From assembly GCA_014281115.1 (NCBI GenBank), contig JACONQ010000007.1, positions 1,860,001-1,924,000 of the forward strand: a stretch of DNA of 64,000 bases. Reading direction: 5' to 3'. Below are positions 1-10,800 of the stretch, piece by piece. The DNA is from Laburnicola sp. R22_1 (lineage: Eukaryota; Ascomycota; Dothideomycetes; Pleosporales; Didymosphaeriaceae). Below the pieces are notes generated by a model, which saw only the letters and a program-made list of their open reading frames with translations, did not search any database and was not told the DNA's origin. The stretch's first letter is position 1; the number at the start of each line of letters is the position of its first letter. Both the position numbers and the translations under genes were made by a program.

Positions 1-144
1 GTTGTCACGGTGTTGCACATCGCGCATGCGGTCTCTGAGCGTGACGAACATTATCTTCGCCAACATGATCGTTCGCATCTCTTGTCCTCCCTCGAAAAGC
101 GTCACGAGTCCTGCTGACACGGTCGTGCTTTGCGACACCACTGC
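1..144 (-). CDS. Possible partial exon running off the left edge
   Basis: Unrecognised. The minus strand is open in one frame from the window edge to a stop at 145-147. The stretch reads as an amphipathic, Met- and Arg-rich segment with the look of real coding sequence. A possible splice acceptor (TTGAGCAG on the minus strand) lies at its upstream end. It is downstream of, and on the same strand as, the five-exon gene ending at 224, so it may be the start of a separate gene or a missed exon. Another minus-strand frame is also open here (5-205), and I cannot decide between them. Confidence 0.22.
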
Positions 145-223
145 TCAAGTAAATTTGACTCAAGTACGATGTAAATCTACGCGTGGAGACTGAAAGTGCC
201 AACACTCTGGTGTACCAGAAAGC

Positions 224-1982
224 TCAGATTGCTGCTCGGTCCAACCTGACACCCCTACGTCCTTCACGCGCAGTCTTCAAGGGCCTGTCATCGTCTAAGA
301 AATCATCTGCGTCCCTGTCTTCTTCGCAACACCGTTCCTAATAACCAAGCCTTCTTAGAGGACCTAGCGCGGCAGGATTAGCCTCGTGGAACTCACAGAG
401 CTTAAGTGGGCTGTTTTTAAAGTTAGATGCGTTGTACCATTCCGGATTAGCCTCATATCTAACCCATTAGACCTAATACTTCAGATTCCCTTAACGCAGA
501 CAGACTGCCAGGATCCGCTCTACCTCGTATTCGGTATCGTCACTTGTACTTCCCCGATTAAGCACCAACTTATCTGTGCTCTGCAACTCCTTAGAGTTAA
601 TATAGCAGTTGTTCTTATCGTTTCCTGCGCCGTCGCTGCTACTTTCGGCGCTAGTGTCTTCACTACACCGCACCTCAGCATACGCGCGTGCCAGTACTTT
701 CGAAGTAGGTCGAGGAGGACAGTGAGAAAGGTATCGAGTTCGCTGTTTTGGAGCGTGCGCGGCCTTCGATCTTTTGCTCGATGCGCTACTGTGCCTTTTG
801 CGGCCTATAGCAGTAACCGAAGCATCGCGTTTCCGTTTTTGAACCAGCCACAGGCTGCTCATCTCTCGGTCGCGACTGTCTTCACCATTATGATCGCTGT
901 GGTAGTGGTGAACACCTCCATTGCTTACGGATCTGAGCGGTGAATGTTCGCCTTGCTACTGTTAGGTACGGCAATCGCATTTGTAGATTGTGGGCGCTTA
1001 CCTTGATCACTCGCTGGCTCAGACCTCGGCGGCTGTTGTGGTTCGACCATTGAATGCTGGATGGCATGCAGAACGCTGCTGCTCCTTGATCTTAACAAGG
1101 AGAATTTGCGCCCCCTTTCACCTTCGTCATCATCACTACTCTCGTCGCCTACACCAGACACGTCCATATTAGTTCCGTTACGTCTCCGCCTTATGCTAGA
1201 GCCATGCTTACCTAGATCGATGACTTCACTCCTATCCAACCTCGGTGTAAGACCGCCCGTCGTATTCTGTGCGCTCGAGTCTGCCCTTCGCGAAAGGCAC
1301 TCGCCCCCCTCACCACCGTCGGCCATCGGATGCATCTGATGATCTTTAATGCTGAATGTGATGTCTGTGCATGTTAGACACAGCACAGATAAGTACACCA
1401 ATTCGAGTGGTCACTTGCCTTGGCTACTACGCTCAGCAGTATAATCTTCATTTGGGCTCTTAAGCGTCCCAAATGGAATTTCCCCAGCATATCCGTTCTG
1501 CTCGTAGTTGACGCTTCTCTCTCGGTGAGGGAGGGGCCAATCATCATTATGATCGGCGACACCACTCCGGTTATCACCATTAGCGCGGTCGCCATCGTCG
1601 CTGGTTTCATTATCAGATGCACCATCTATGCGCGAGTTGGCTATCGGGTGAGATCGATTCCACCGACTGCCAAAATCGTTGCTTTCTGTTCCACTGCCAC
1701 TGATCTTGTAGTCGGCTTCGTTGTCAGCTACATCTCTATTAGCTGTCATAGAATCCCAGAGAAAATACCAACATTACGTCGGCTATAGGGATGCCTACGG
1801 CCTACCTGAGCACGTCAATCGACGACTTCAACACTATGCGCCGCGTGTGCAAGTTCCTCTCCATCCCCCCTTACACTGTTCGAATCAGGCTCGATACCCA
1901 GAATATCATCGAAATTGGGGTACTTACTCGTCGTCACGAGAAAGGGCTTTCTTCGTTGGGAGTCCTCGTTTTGGAGGCCCAT
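224..1982 (-). CDS. Probable five-exon gene, serine/aspartate-rich nuclear-type protein with a chromodomain-like C-terminal start
   Basis: No homologue recognised. My model, on the minus strand, has exons 1982-1928, 1742-1419, 1364-1002, 951-506 and 337-224. Every junction keeps the frame, giving 1302 nt (433 residues). The ATG at 1982 has A at -3. Intron 1 is GTAAGT...CAG. Intron 2 (1418-1365, 54 nt) is a GC-AG intron with donor AAG/GCAAGT. Intron 3 has donor GTAAGC but needs a weak AAG acceptor at 952. Intron 4 starts GTCTGT and ends TTATTAG. The product is hydrophilic and rich in Ser, Asp and Arg. A basic cluster (KRKRD, GRKRH, KRSK; about residues 285-305) could be a nuclear localisation signal. 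Near residues 387-396 it reads EYEVERILAE, which resembles the first strand of a chromodomain, but no YLVKWxGY segment follows. There are no RIP stops, unlike everything right of 3430. The exon layout is inference; junctions 3 and 4 are the weakest. Confidence 0.42.
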
Positions 1983-2183
1983 TATAAGGCACAAATTGGA
2001 GCGGCTGCTGGACAGGAAAAGTACTGAGAAGTGTGGTCATCGTGGCGTTGGTGTTCAGAAGTTCTAGGGATTCTAGGGAAGCGGGAAACGCAGACGTTTA
2101 AGTAGGCCATGGGAGCGCTTGAGGAGCTTTCCGCGCCCGAGCTCGTACAGCCGCCGAATGCTGGTAATAGTGTAACCTTCGCA

Positions 2184-3020
2184 TTAAGCGCCGCTGTCGG
2201 ATAGAACCGTGAGCACATATCCCACCAATACTCGCCCTGAGACTGAGGAATGGTGGCGCCAGCTTCCCAGAGGAAGAGATGCCGTAGGAAACGGATCCAC
2301 CTCCTTTTCGTCAGAGGCCGCCTGACAATCGTACGAGCCTGTAGATGATGTTTCCGTCTGATCCGGTGCCCGCACGCTGATCAGGGGGCTCCCAGCAAAG
2401 GCTCTCCACTCGTCGGCACCTCCGAGACCCAAACCTGGGCTCATATCTTCATCCAGGCCTCCAACTTCACGCTCCTGGCGGGGGTGGATCGAATCATGGA
2501 GGCAGATTGGCGCCCGACGGGCTCCTGCTTGATCAAGAGGCCGCTCTAGCCGTTCCCTCCGCTTACTCTGTGACGCCGGAACGCAACCTGCCGTCATGCA
2601 TGCAGTCAAGCGTTCCAGGCTCCACCAATCGGTGTTGAGTGCAGACTGGGCGAGTACGTGCCAGTACCGTCCTGCTTGGCTGTACCGCGGGTCGTAACCT
2701 AGCCGAGTGCGCCTCATCTGACTCTCTCGTGAAACTGACCTTGCAGCAACGGCAGGCCAGGCCAATAATCTTCCCGAGGCAAGCAGTTCCGTGAGATTGT
2801 TGACGGCCCAGCTGAGATTGCACAGACCTAGCCCTCCCCGCTCAGACGCTATCGAGACGTGCGAGGCGCTTCTACTGCCGTTCCGCGTGATTGATGACGT
2901 GGCAGGTCGATGATCTCCGAGACGAGCTGGTATGCGGCATCTTCTGAAAGGAGGAACCGAAGAAATCGCTGGATTCCGTTCATCGGCGGTACCAGAGTAG
3001 AGGGTAGATGCTATGAACAC
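2184..3020 (-). CDS. Hypothetical 278-residue open frame
   Basis: Unrecognised. This is the longest open frame in the window, 278 codons from an ATG at 3020 to a stop at 2184. The translation is Arg-, Ser- and Trp-rich, with a plausible folded middle part (residues about 65-140, several Leu, Trp and Tyr) and low-complexity polar ends. It has no signal peptide or membrane segment that I can see. It sits on the same strand as the 224-1982 gene, about 200 bp upstream of its start. It could be a real single-exon gene or a chance open frame in GC-rich DNA, because other frames are also open for long stretches here. Confidence 0.3.
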   Translation of the reverse strand: MFIASTLYSGTADERNPAISSVPPFRRCRIPARLGDHRPATSSITRNGSRSASHVSIASERGGLGLCNLSWAVNNLTELLASGRLLAWPAVAARSVSRESQMRRTRLGYDPRYSQAGRYWHVLAQSALNTDWWSLERLTACMTAGCVPASQSKRRERLERPLDQAGARRAPICLHDSIHPRQEREVGGLDEDMSPGLGLGGADEWRAFAGSPLISVRAPDQTETSSTGSYDCQAASDEKEVDPFPTASLPLGSWRHHSSVSGRVLVGYVLTVLSDSGA

Positions 3021-3289
3021 TACTTAGTTATGGGGAAGGCGAGGGACGCAGAGCGGCCGAAAGTTAAAGTAGAATAGAGCTGCTCGCGGAGCATCCAGAT
3101 AACATGGGCATTGCCTCAGACACGGCGCAGCGCCTTTATCGTCGATCCATCAAGGAGGGGCGAATACTGGAGCCATCCGGGCAGTGCGCGGTTGCATGAT
3201 TGCCAAGGGGTGGAAAATGCCTCACGGGCGAGTCCGAGCGACCAATTAGGAGATAAGGGGGTGTTGGGAGCAAAGAGACGATGGAGGGA

Positions 3290-3430
3290 GGAGGGTAGGA
3301 CGGCGAGGGCGGCGCACTTTTATGTGATGGGTCGGCGCACAGGCCATATAAAAGCGGCGAGCTGCCAAGCGGGCCTCCATTTCCCGCTCAGGAAACCTCC
3401 ATTTCCGGATGCGGTTCCACTCTCAACAAT
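3290..3430 (+). promoter_or_regulatory. Promoter-like stretch at the edge of the AT-rich block
   Basis: A TATA-type box (CATATAAAAG, TATAAAAG at 3347-3354) is followed by a pyrimidine-rich stretch with two copies of CCTCCATTTCC (3375-3385 and 3397-3407) and a CAACAAT motif at 3423. This is the layout of a fungal core promoter pointing right. The expected gene is absent: GC-rich sequence stops within a few bases and RIP-mutated repeat DNA begins. It may be a promoter cut off from its gene, or chance. Confidence 0.3.
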
Positions 3431-3640
3431 ATAACTTTAAATATTCTAACTAAAAAAGCCTCTATTACCTCTTAGAGAGTAGCTAGCATAATAGACTAAA
3501 AGCGCAAATATTTCTTATTATTATCTTGCACTATTTGCTTAATAAGGTAGGAGAATAATATTTTTCTAATAAGGGGCTTAATACTCTTTTAGTACGTTTT
3601 AATTTCCCTAAGCGTAATAGCTATATATTATTAGAATATA

Positions 3641-5497
3641 ACGTGGTTCACTAGCGAGTAACCTACACTAGTGAGCGTGCCACCTTTGCTAAGATCCCAC
3701 CAAACCATTTTATTTATTATTAGACTACGTCGCAATACTACTTAAAAATATATACTAAGTTAATACATCTAATTTAGATTCTTCCTCTTTAACTCCCTAG
3801 CAGGTTTGCGTATTGTGTCTAGGTTGCCTACAAATACCATAACACTGTTAAGTTAATAGCCCTATTATAGCGCGACTAGCACCTAACAACTATTTACCCT
3901 TCTTCTATCCACTAGCGTCCTTAGAAGTGGCTAGCTAAGATCCCTCTACTACTATAAGTAATCCCTAATGCTGAATATACCTTCTTTTACGTAATTTTCG
4001 TCTTATAGTCTTTTTAATTATCTTGTAAAGGTCTGCAATTTTATCTAACACTAGTACCTAACTATAAATTGCACTTAGAGCGCCTTTTTTAAGCTTCTTA
4101 AGCACCTGTATAGTTAAAGTTAGTGATAAATTAAAGTAATCTCTAATTCTCTTGCGAACTAGTGTTAATTGCGCCTTAAATTCGCGTAGGTTACTTGGTG
4201 TTTTAGACTCCTAGGTGGTAGGCTCTTTAATAGGCAGACTAGGTATACGGATACGAATGTTAAGGTACTGCAATACCTCCTCTGAATTTAATAGGACTAG
4301 CCTAGCACCGCGAAAACTATCCTTAATTGTCTCTGCAGAGAAAACCTTTAAAAACGCAATTTTAAAGGCTAGGAGAAACTTAATCTTTATAATGTAGGTT
4401 ATTAGCCAACGCGCTAAGCCTAAGATCTTAGCACTATATGCCTTCTTTAGTGGGGAGAAACAGCCCATATCTAACAGCTGCAGCAGGTGTAATAAATATA
4501 GTGGTATATAGAGAGTAATAATCTTATATTCCTTATAGTAATCCTAGAACTTAATTAAGTTATAGCTCTTATAGCTATTAATAACTAGCAGCTAATAGGT
4601 TTCTTTAGCGCGTCCTTTTATATGCGCGTTAAAGTGTTTTAACCACGTAATACTAAGCTTATTATTTGTCTAGCTGTTCTCGCTAACAGCAATTACCTAA
4701 TCGCCAGAAATTAATGCGTCTTTGTACTAGATGGAGATATAACGCTTGCTAGCGTAGATAATAAAGGGGGGAATTGTCTATCTAGTAGCGCAGATACTCT
4801 AGATTATCGTAATCCACTAGCAGTCGCCTGGCTATATTAATTTAGGTTTCGCACGCCTCTCTAATGCTATAACCATAAGCTAAGACCCTATAACCCCTAT
4901 TAGGAAGTCTAATTTATTAATGTTGTAGGTGTCCTTATTCGTAATGCTGTACTTAACTTTAATATTCTCCACAAGCTTAAACTACATATTTATAACATTA
5001 GGATCTTTCTATTATACCCTCTAGTTGTTGTATAACCAAGACTAATGCGTTTTAACTTTACGTCTCCGCTTAATAAATCTGTCTATCTAGTTAATACTAA
5101 TAGGTAGCTTTTCTCTCTATAAACATTAGCTATTATGTGTATTATAAGCTTTGTAGGAGGGAATCTACGCGTGTCTAGCTCGATTATACAATTAATAAGC
5201 GCCTGCTCCTTAAGAAGAGTAAAATTCTTTAATTAAGGTAGGTTATCGCGTCGTGTAGTTGTTCTATTGCGTTTTTAATTGAGCGTTCTATAATTAACGT
5301 TATACAGCTCTGCTGCTACTCGCTCTATAAGATTTAGGTCTTATTCGATAGCTCTAATAGTAATAAGTAACCGAGCTTTATTAGATGGCTTAGAAGACAT
5401 AGTAGGTGGTTGTATTATAATGGTATTATTGGTGATAGTAGAGTCTTAGCAAAGGTAGCGCGCTTACTAGTGTAGGTTACTCGCTAGTAAACCACGT
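3641..5497 (-). mobile_element. Fot1/pogo-type DNA transposon, family A copy 1
   Basis: Terminal inverted repeats of more than 50 bp bound 1857 bp. The left end begins ACGTGGTTCACTAGCGAGTA, and the right end, reverse-complemented, matches with one base changed. Both ends abut TA (3639-3640 and 5498-5499), the target duplication of the Tc1/mariner/pogo superfamily. The transposase remnant runs on the minus strand. The same family recurs in opposite orientation at 21957. Heavily RIPed and inactive. Confidence 0.9.
3760..5400 (-). pseudogene. Pogo/Fot1-like transposase remnant (family A)
   Basis: A DDE transposase with an N-terminal DNA-binding domain, destroyed by RIP. The ATG (CAT at 5398-5400 on plus) begins the same MSS(K)PSNKA start seen in copy 2. 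The best-preserved part is 4468-4211. It reads as the C-terminal region of the family (GCFSPLKKAYSA, then FLLAFKIAFLKVFSAE and FRGARLVLLNSEEVL), matching 22965-23219 of copy 2. Many TAG/TAA stops occur upstream. An open frame on the opposite strand at 4215-4397 is only the mirror of this conserved block. Confidence 0.82.
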
Positions 5498-5499
5498 TA

Positions 5500-7607
5500 T
5501 ATATAATAAATAGCTATAATAATAATATACTACCTAGCTTCTAGTAATGCTTTCTTTTTAGTGTAGTAGGCAGTGTTTTGCAAGGCGCCTTTTATATAGC
5601 TTTAGTAGCTAGCACCTTTTTTTTCTTAAGATCTGCTAGTAACTAGTTTAAAGTATCTAGATAGCCTAGTATATACTATTATCTTAGAAATTAAGGTTAT
5701 ATAGTAGTTAAGACTGTAGAGTATTAAAAAAGTAGCTAGGAGGATAGTAAGATAGAGTAGCTAAGTAGACAGCAAGGTAAGTAAAAAAACACGCTAGTGT
5801 TATTAGCGCCTTGCTTATACGCACAGGCCCCTATAGCTACTTTTTATAATAATAATAATATTTTTATTATCTCTATAATATTAACTACAGTTATTATATA
5901 CTATTATTACACCCTATACTATAGTGTCTATTAAGAAAAAGTCTTCTAATGTCCTAAAGGGCCTCTTAAGTAGTAGCCTATAGATACTAGCAAATTTCGA
6001 GCGTAATAAGTAGGAGGATCTTACTAAGGTACTTAGTAATTACAGCCTTTTATTATACTATATACTAATATAAATAGGGCTTTATATCTAGAAATAAAGC
6101 GATTAGTACTATTTTTTATATTATAGATAAAGTAGCTCTTAGAAAGGTTATTCTACTAACTATAAAATACTATTTAAAGGTGCACTTAGTAATAGCGCCT
6201 ATACTATTATATAAAAGTCTTATAATACACTTTATAGTAAAGAAGAAAAGGCACTAAACTTTACTAAATTAGCTAATTAAGCTATATAATATTAGCTTAA
6301 GAAGAAGCTTTGTAATAATAAGAACTACTAACTACTTTTTAAAGTGCAAAAGTATTAATAGCTTATATAAAAAAAAGCTTCTATAGTCCTACTTTAAAAA
6401 TTAAAAAAGTAGTATATTATTATACTCTATTATTATATATTAGTTAATTAATAAGGAGTAGATAACTAATTAGAGGCGAAACTAATAGCTATATATAAGA
6501 AGTAGGATAAAATTAAAAATAAAGTTAATTTAAGGGCCTACTAAGCGGCCCTAGCTAAGCATAGAATTATCGCTAGTAAGAAGAAAGGCCCTCCTATACT
6601 ACAAAGTCGCATAGGTAAATAAATTTTTAATTATAGTAGTATATATAAAAAGCTCTTATATAATATATATAAGATAGGCTTAAAGAAGCTTAAAGCTAAT
6701 AGCTTTAAAAGTAAGGCTAATAAAAAAAGTAGGAGGAGTTTTATAATAGTGTAGGTAATATAGATCTAACTACTAATAAGCTACTAATAGTTACTAATAA
6801 GGAATAGTTATAAGCTTATTACACTTATTTATTATATACCTTTGCTAATAATTATTAGTTACTATAAGCCTAGTCCTTCTACTACCCTCATTAACTATAG
6901 TAAGAATAGTATACTTAATAGTAATAAGGTATATATTAAGGAAAATAATAATAAAGAGTGTAAAGAGGAAATTAAGAATAATAGAGAGGAGCTTAAGGCT
7001 TATTTCTAAAAGCTACTAGATAGATATTACTGTAATATTATAAATACAAATATAGACTTTAAGAGTTTCTTAGACTTTAGGGGCTTAGGTACTAAAAGGA
7101 GTTTAGATAATAAGGGGGCTTAGATACTAAAGGGGTTTTAGATAATAATTAGCGCATAGAATAAAATAAGTTAGAGTTGTAGTTTTACTATAGCTAATTA
7201 TTATAGCTAATAATTATATACTAGTTACTAAGGATACTACCTATAGTAGTATAGTAATAAGCTAATTACTACCTAAAACTAACTTTGCAATAAAGAGCTA
7301 TATACTAGTCTAGATTTAAAACTAACTTATTATTAATACGCTATACGCTACACGCTATTTCTAGCTAACCTTAATATTAGTTAAATACTACTATAGTTAA
7401 TATTATAGAATTTAGTTTACCTTATTCTCTTCTTAATCTACTACCCTCTTAAATAACTATTTAACTAGTTATAGTATCTTTTTATTATACTAATATCCTT
7501 AAGTGCTGTATTAAGTACTACACCTATCCTAGGAATTAATATACAGCCCTATATTAATAAACTAGTTATCCTACTACTAAATACTCTCCTTAGATACAGA
7601 ATTCTAG
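5500..7607. other. Unassigned RIPed DNA
   Basis: No element ends were found. A plus-strand frame at about 6560-7080 reads as former coding sequence with only stop-type damage (for example ASKKKGPPILQSRIG, then a Lys/Glu-rich segment), but I do not recognise the protein. A direct duplication of about 35 bp lies at 7081-7149 (units start GGGCTTAGGTACTAAA and GGGGCTTAGATACTAAA). Confidence 0.4.
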
Positions 7608-7624
7608 CCTTATAGGCTGATAGG

Positions 7625-7810
7625 TGTCAGATTTAATAGTTGAATACGATGATGCGTCTTGATAGATAATGATGATTGTATTGTGTTTGTGTCCTCCGTG
7701 TTCGGCTGGTTCTGACTTCTTCGCTAGTGTGCCAAGCCAGGTGGTCCCTGCTTTATTGTACAGATCCAACCTTAACGCGCTTGTTCTATCTAACAGCTGC
7801 ATATCTAACA
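7625..7810 (-). repeat. 3' LTR of copia 1
   Basis: 186 bp, TG...CA. It is aligned without length difference to 12585-12770, with mostly transition-type differences between the two. The adjoining inner sequence is the purine tract expected before a 3' LTR on the minus strand. Confidence 0.9.
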
Positions 7811-7889
7811 CACCCCCTTAGCTTGGAAGATCCTTGCAAGCTGAACTATTTAGCAGCCTGTTATTCTAAAGTAAGATTATTAAGGTGCC

Positions 7890-10800
7890 CTTGAATTTCC
7901 TTAAGAGGTGCTTTATTCGCTACTTTGCGTTCTGTTATCTCAACCAGCCCAAGTTGGGTTAGGAACCCTTTTTACTTGTTGACTAGGAGGACCTTTGTAA
8001 AGCCGTTGGCGATCATTTCTGCCGATTGTACGTACTCCACCTTAATCTTTCTAGTAGAGACTTCTTGTCTTAACTAGTGATTATGAATGTTAATGTGTCG
8101 TAGTTTAGTCTGAAGCCTAGATATCTCCTTAGTGACTAGTTAAATAGTTTGCTTATTATCGCATTGGACAGTAATTAACAATGAGCGCAGTTTAATCTAC
8201 AGTTCGTCCAGTAGTCTTAATATAAAGATTGCTTTCTTGGCCACTTGCAATAAGGCAAAAAGCTCTGCTTTAGTTGTTAAAGTTGTGATAGTGTCTTGTT
8301 TGCTTGCTTTCTAGGCAATAAGTCTATTAAATAGCTTAATAGTGTATTCTTGCGAGCTCTTTCTATCTAGTGTGTTGTTAGCAAATAAGGCATCACTGGC
8401 TACTTAAAGGCAGTTGCCTTCTCTAAGCTGTAGTGCTCTCTATCTAGTGCTTAATAAGTATAGTAGTACTTAATTAGCGGCATCGTAATGTTCCAAGCCC
8501 GAATTTAATAGGAATCGAGCTAGCCTTAAGGTTACAAAGGCTATGTCCGGTTAAGTTATTACTATCGCGAACAGAAGCGATCCGATCTTGCGTTAGTATT
8601 TGTTAATTTCTAAGGGTGTTACTAAGCTGTCTTGTGGTTTCAGCTTAATAGCTGCTATTGGGGTGTCGTGTCGAATATCCCTCTTATTAACTAATTGACT
8701 GATCTTGTCTAAGTAGGCAGCCTAAGAGAGTTAAATTGTTCTAGTCTTTTAATCTCTAATAATTTCTATGCTAAGGAACTACTAAAGGTTATTTCCTCCA
8801 CTTAAGGTGTATTTTTCTTATAGGCGCTTAATCGCTTATTGGGCTTCTTCCTCTTTCTGCTTGTAAAAAGCTAAGATGATATTGTTAACATAGAAGAAGA
8901 CGATAATTCCGTCTTTAAGAAGGTAGTATGGCTTGTAAGGCACTGTCTAGAAATCTAGAGCTTTAAGTGTTGAGGTAAACTCTTTCTGCCAGAGGAGTAG
9001 TAAGATCTGAAGACCATATAAAGCCTTGTTGACTTAAAGTATTATTCTAGGCTTCTAATAGCCATGGGGCATTCTTATGTATACCTCTTAGTCTATACTT
9101 GCATGGACGAAAGCGTTTGTAACGTCGTATTACTTAAGCTCTATATTATAGTAAGCTGCTATTACTACTAGTATTTAGAACAACCTGCTGGCAAGCGTGG
9201 CTGCATAAGTGTCTTAAGAGGTAATATTCCGTTGTTAATTGCCCCGGACAACTAGCCGTGCCTTGCACTTTAGCAAGCAATAGTGTTTATTAAGCTTGTA
9301 GGTGTATACTCACATATAGTTAAGGATCTGCTGTTCTGTTAGTTTAATCTTCTTTATTAGTACTTCTAACTATGATTTCATTTGTTTGTGGCTTGCAAGG
9401 TGATCCCGCTCTGCTTCTTTAAATAATTCGCCCATCGGGTGATCCTTAAGCTTGGTACGGCACGTTGGCAGAGGTAGGAGTTGACTTTAATAGGGCTTTA
9501 AGCCTTTGGCGAGCGTTCTTATTATCTTAGCCTTATCTATAACATCCCCTCTGTATTTCCTAATATGGCCAGCTTGAGTTCCTGCCATAAAGGCGGCTGC
9601 CCAGGGGACAGTTTTAGATAACCCTTTTAGGTTTATTTCTAATTTATTTCTAGCTATTAACTGCGCAAGTAATGCCGTAGGTAGTGGTGTAGTTAGAGGA
9701 GTTGGATAGTTGTCCCTAATCTTCACTCCTTAGTAGTAGCCTAGTAGGTCTACTTCGCCTTAGGGATTTAATGAGCCTCTAACAGTGTCGTCTTTATAGA
9801 AGGACTCTATCTCTAGTTAATAACTTAGTGTTGGAAGTTTAATCGTTCTTACGTATGTGGCAATTTCCTCCAGTGTACTGTGCATAAGGTTATCCATAAG
9901 GTCCTTAGTTTTGCCACTAAAGACAGTTTGTTTGTTAAAGATAACGTTGCGGGTGCTTATTACCTTGGCAAGTGACAGTATCCAAATTCAATAGATATTT
10001 AAGGACTAGTATCCTACTAGGTAACTAATCCAAGCCTTTAGGTCTAGGCGTTATAGCCTTAATTTACCTTAATGTGTATTATCTATTATTACGAACGCTT
10101 TGCAGCCATACGCTTTAAGGTAAGCAAGATTAGGTTTCTTAATTAAGGTAACTACTCTGTTGTTTAGAGCAACTCGTGTAAAGAATATCTTATATAGCGT
10201 TTTCTAGTTGTTTGCATAATTTAGTGTTTGATTATAGAGGTATACTATAGCTCTTATAACTTTGGGCCATAGTTTCTAGGGTATGTTGGCATTAAGACGC
10301 ATCGCGCGCGATTTCTCTTTATTTACACCCCCTAAGCGTTTAGCACCTCCATTTTAAGCTTGTGTATCTAGAGCAGAAGGCTTAATAGTAATTCCTTGTA
10401 ATGCCAACTAGCGCTCAATTTCCGGTTTCACCATCGTGATCTCGTTGTCCGCTTTAATGACCTTGACCGTAATATTATAATAGTTTTTAAGGAAGAGAAA
10501 GAAGTTTAATAGAACTTTAATAACTAACTTTACTAGTTAATTATCTTTAAAATAAAAGTTCTATTGCAGGCCTGAGTACCTATTAGTAATAAGCATCTGG
10601 CTTCTTTCGCTAGTGCTACTTTGCGCCTTGTAGGCATAAAAGTTAATAGCTAGTCTTTCTCCTAGTCCTTTATCGTTAATTCGCGGTGCTTAGCTAATTT
10701 GTCGCCAGATCTTTGCTTTCCTATAGGAGTTGTATTAAACTATTGTAACTCCCTTAACTCGCATCCCTTTAGCTTGCTGCACAAGATATTTAATAGCTAC

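Noticed and set aside
386..943. 185-codon plus-strand frame
   Set aside because: Opposes the spliced minus-strand gene, has no splice logic of its own, and its composition follows from antisense of Ser/Arg-rich codons.
4215..4397. 60-codon plus-strand frame, with a near-identical partner at 23034-23216 on minus
   Set aside because: Conserved between copies only because both are the reverse strand of the transposase C-terminal block (FSPLKK...FRGAG...).
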